The position numbers and the translations under genes are program-made. A stretch of 6,512 bases of DNA. Source: an uncultured Eubacteriales bacterium (GTDB lineage Bacteria > Bacillota_A > Clostridia > Christensenellales > Aristaeellaceae). Under the pieces are notes generated by a model. The model worked only from the letters and a program-made list of their open reading frames with translations, was not told the DNA's origin and did not search any database. Positions 6,108-6,512 of the stretch are shown here, piece by piece (position 1 is the stretch's first letter; every line of letters begins with the position of its first letter). The stretch covers positions 1 to 6,512 of the forward strand of contig CACYNZ010000213.1 of the NCBI GenBank assembly GCA_902775835.1, written 5' to 3'.

Positions 6108-6148
6108 ATTGCTTGCGAAGTTTTGCTGAAAATCGCTTCCCCTAACCT

Positions 6149-6512
6149 TCAGTCATAATGGTTTTGAATTCTCTGCCTAGTTCTCTCTTTTGCTATTTTG
6201 ATATCCTTCTGGATCTGTAAACGTCTTTCTCTCATGATAACGAGAATCTTCCTATTGTATAGCTTGGCTTCTGGGAATGCCTTCATTGTGCGGCGCACAA
6301 GAGCTGATTCTTCAGCCAATACAGCTCGAACTTCATTGGTTATTCTTTCGGTGCTGTCACCATTGAGCTTGCCTGCATGAATGCGGATTTTGATAAGGGT
6401 GATTGTTGATACAATGATATCAGCTACAAATATTGATATGAGAGAAAAGCACGTTATCTGAATCGCTTTTTCTGAAAGATGATCAAAACAGGAAAACATT
6501 ACAGGCGTAATG
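6149..6512 (-). CDS. C-terminal part of a membrane protein, probably CmpB-type putative ABC transporter permease; 5' end outside window
   Basis: The minus-strand frame runs open to the right window edge; the ATG at 6497-6499 is preceded by in-frame sense codons (Ile-Thr-Pro-Val) and has no evident ribosome binding site, so the real start lies beyond the window. From that Met (116 residues): one hydrophobic segment at about 12-37 (last membrane span), then a cytoplasmic-looking tail. The tail contains 'LVRRTMKAFPEAK' (67-79) followed by a highly basic helix (83-110). The 'R..KAFP' tail after a final membrane span resembles, from memory, the C-terminus of the 'putative ABC transporter permease' (ABC_trans_CmpB, formerly DUF1113) family; no transported substrate is known. 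The gene converges on the relaxase, is visibly AT-richer than the genes to its left, and is not a usual conjugation gene, so it may be cargo or chromosomal flank. The reading frame is firm, the family tentative. Confidence 0.6.
   Translation of the reverse strand, partial: ITPVMFSCFDHLSEKAIQITCFSLISIFVADIIVSTITLIKIRIHAGKLNGDSTERITNEVRAVLAEESALVRRTMKAFPEAKLYNRKILVIMRERRLQIQKDIKIAKERTRQRIQNHYD

Larger units (their letters stand above)
5981..6148. other. Non-coding block rich in inverted repeats; candidate oriT or element-end region
   Basis: This is a 168-base gap between the relaxase terminator and a converging gene. An open frame could be read through 5921-6145 on the plus strand, but it has no ribosome binding site and begins inside the terminator. 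Several inverted repeats are visible: CAGAGC/GCTCTG at 6031-6046, GCTTG/CAAGC at 6057-6061 and 6079-6083, a near-palindrome at 6088-6107, CGCAAGC/GCTTGCG at 6036-6042 and 6111-6117, and TTTTCAG/CTGAAAA at 6048-6054 and 6126-6132. It has G-runs at 6054-6057 and 6061-6065. Dense inverted repeats beside a relaxase gene suggest an oriT, but I recognise no known nick sequence. It could instead be a regulatory RNA or part of the element's terminus. Confidence 0.4.

Noticed and set aside
5849..6145. Plus-strand open frame of 98 codons (74 if started at 5921) covering the relaxase terminator and the non-coding block.
   Set aside because: No ribosome binding site at either start; it overlaps the relaxase end and runs through a strong terminator hairpin and several inverted repeats. 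Composition fits structured non-coding DNA better.
1..6512. CRISPR arrays, tRNA/rRNA genes, insertion sequences or tandem repeats.
   Set aside because: No regularly spaced repeats, cloverleaf-type sequences or transposase motifs were seen on reading either strand.

Overview
The window looks like the DNA-processing end of an integrative and conjugative (or mobilizable) element from a low-to-mid GC member of the Bacillota, probably a gut anaerobe of the Clostridia/Erysipelotrichia type. The reasons are AGGAGG-type ribosome binding sites ahead of several genes, tight head-to-tail packing on the plus strand, and a gene set typical of Tn1549-like/CTn-type elements: SNF2-type helicase, CHC2 zinc-finger protein, DUF3846 protein, MobC, CD1845-family membrane protein and MOBP relaxase. 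Genus cannot be read from the window. All family assignments come from recalled motifs and sequence resemblance, not from a search.

Layout. Positions 1-2225 hold the C-terminal part of a very large helicase (normally preceded by a DNA methylase domain, which lies outside the window). Six bases later, 2231-3304 encodes a DnaG-like CHC2 zinc-finger protein that appears fused to a DUF3849-like domain. A consensus ribosome binding site and in-frame ATG sit exactly at the domain junction. Then follow a DUF3846 protein (3317-3796), MobC (3796-4143, overlapping the previous stop by one base) and a small CD1845-family membrane protein (4155-4445). A good intrinsic terminator (4464-4497) separates this cistron string from the relaxase gene (4516-5919), lying in the relaxase leader only 8 bases ahead of its ribosome binding site. 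The relaxase gene ends in a second, large terminator hairpin (5920-5980). Positions 5981-6148 are non-coding and rich in inverted repeats. From 6149 to the window edge a minus-strand, AT-richer gene encodes the C-terminal part of a membrane protein resembling the CmpB-type 'putative ABC transporter permease' family. It may be cargo or the chromosomal flank.

How they fit together. MobC and the relaxase are the expected relaxosome: MobC binds oriT and the relaxase nicks it, becomes covalently attached to the strand and is passed to the transfer channel. The helicase (with its off-window methylase) and the primase-like zinc-finger protein probably handle or protect the transferred strand. The roles of the DUF3846, DUF3849 and CD1845 parts are not known. 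No coupling protein, channel gene or integrase is in the window.

The points most worth a second look are the internal start in the CHC2/DUF3849 gene, the terminator in the relaxase leader, the hairpin-rich non-coding block, and the possible element edge near 5980-6150. I see a recognisable mobile module with some unusual details and no clear evidence of a wholly new system.
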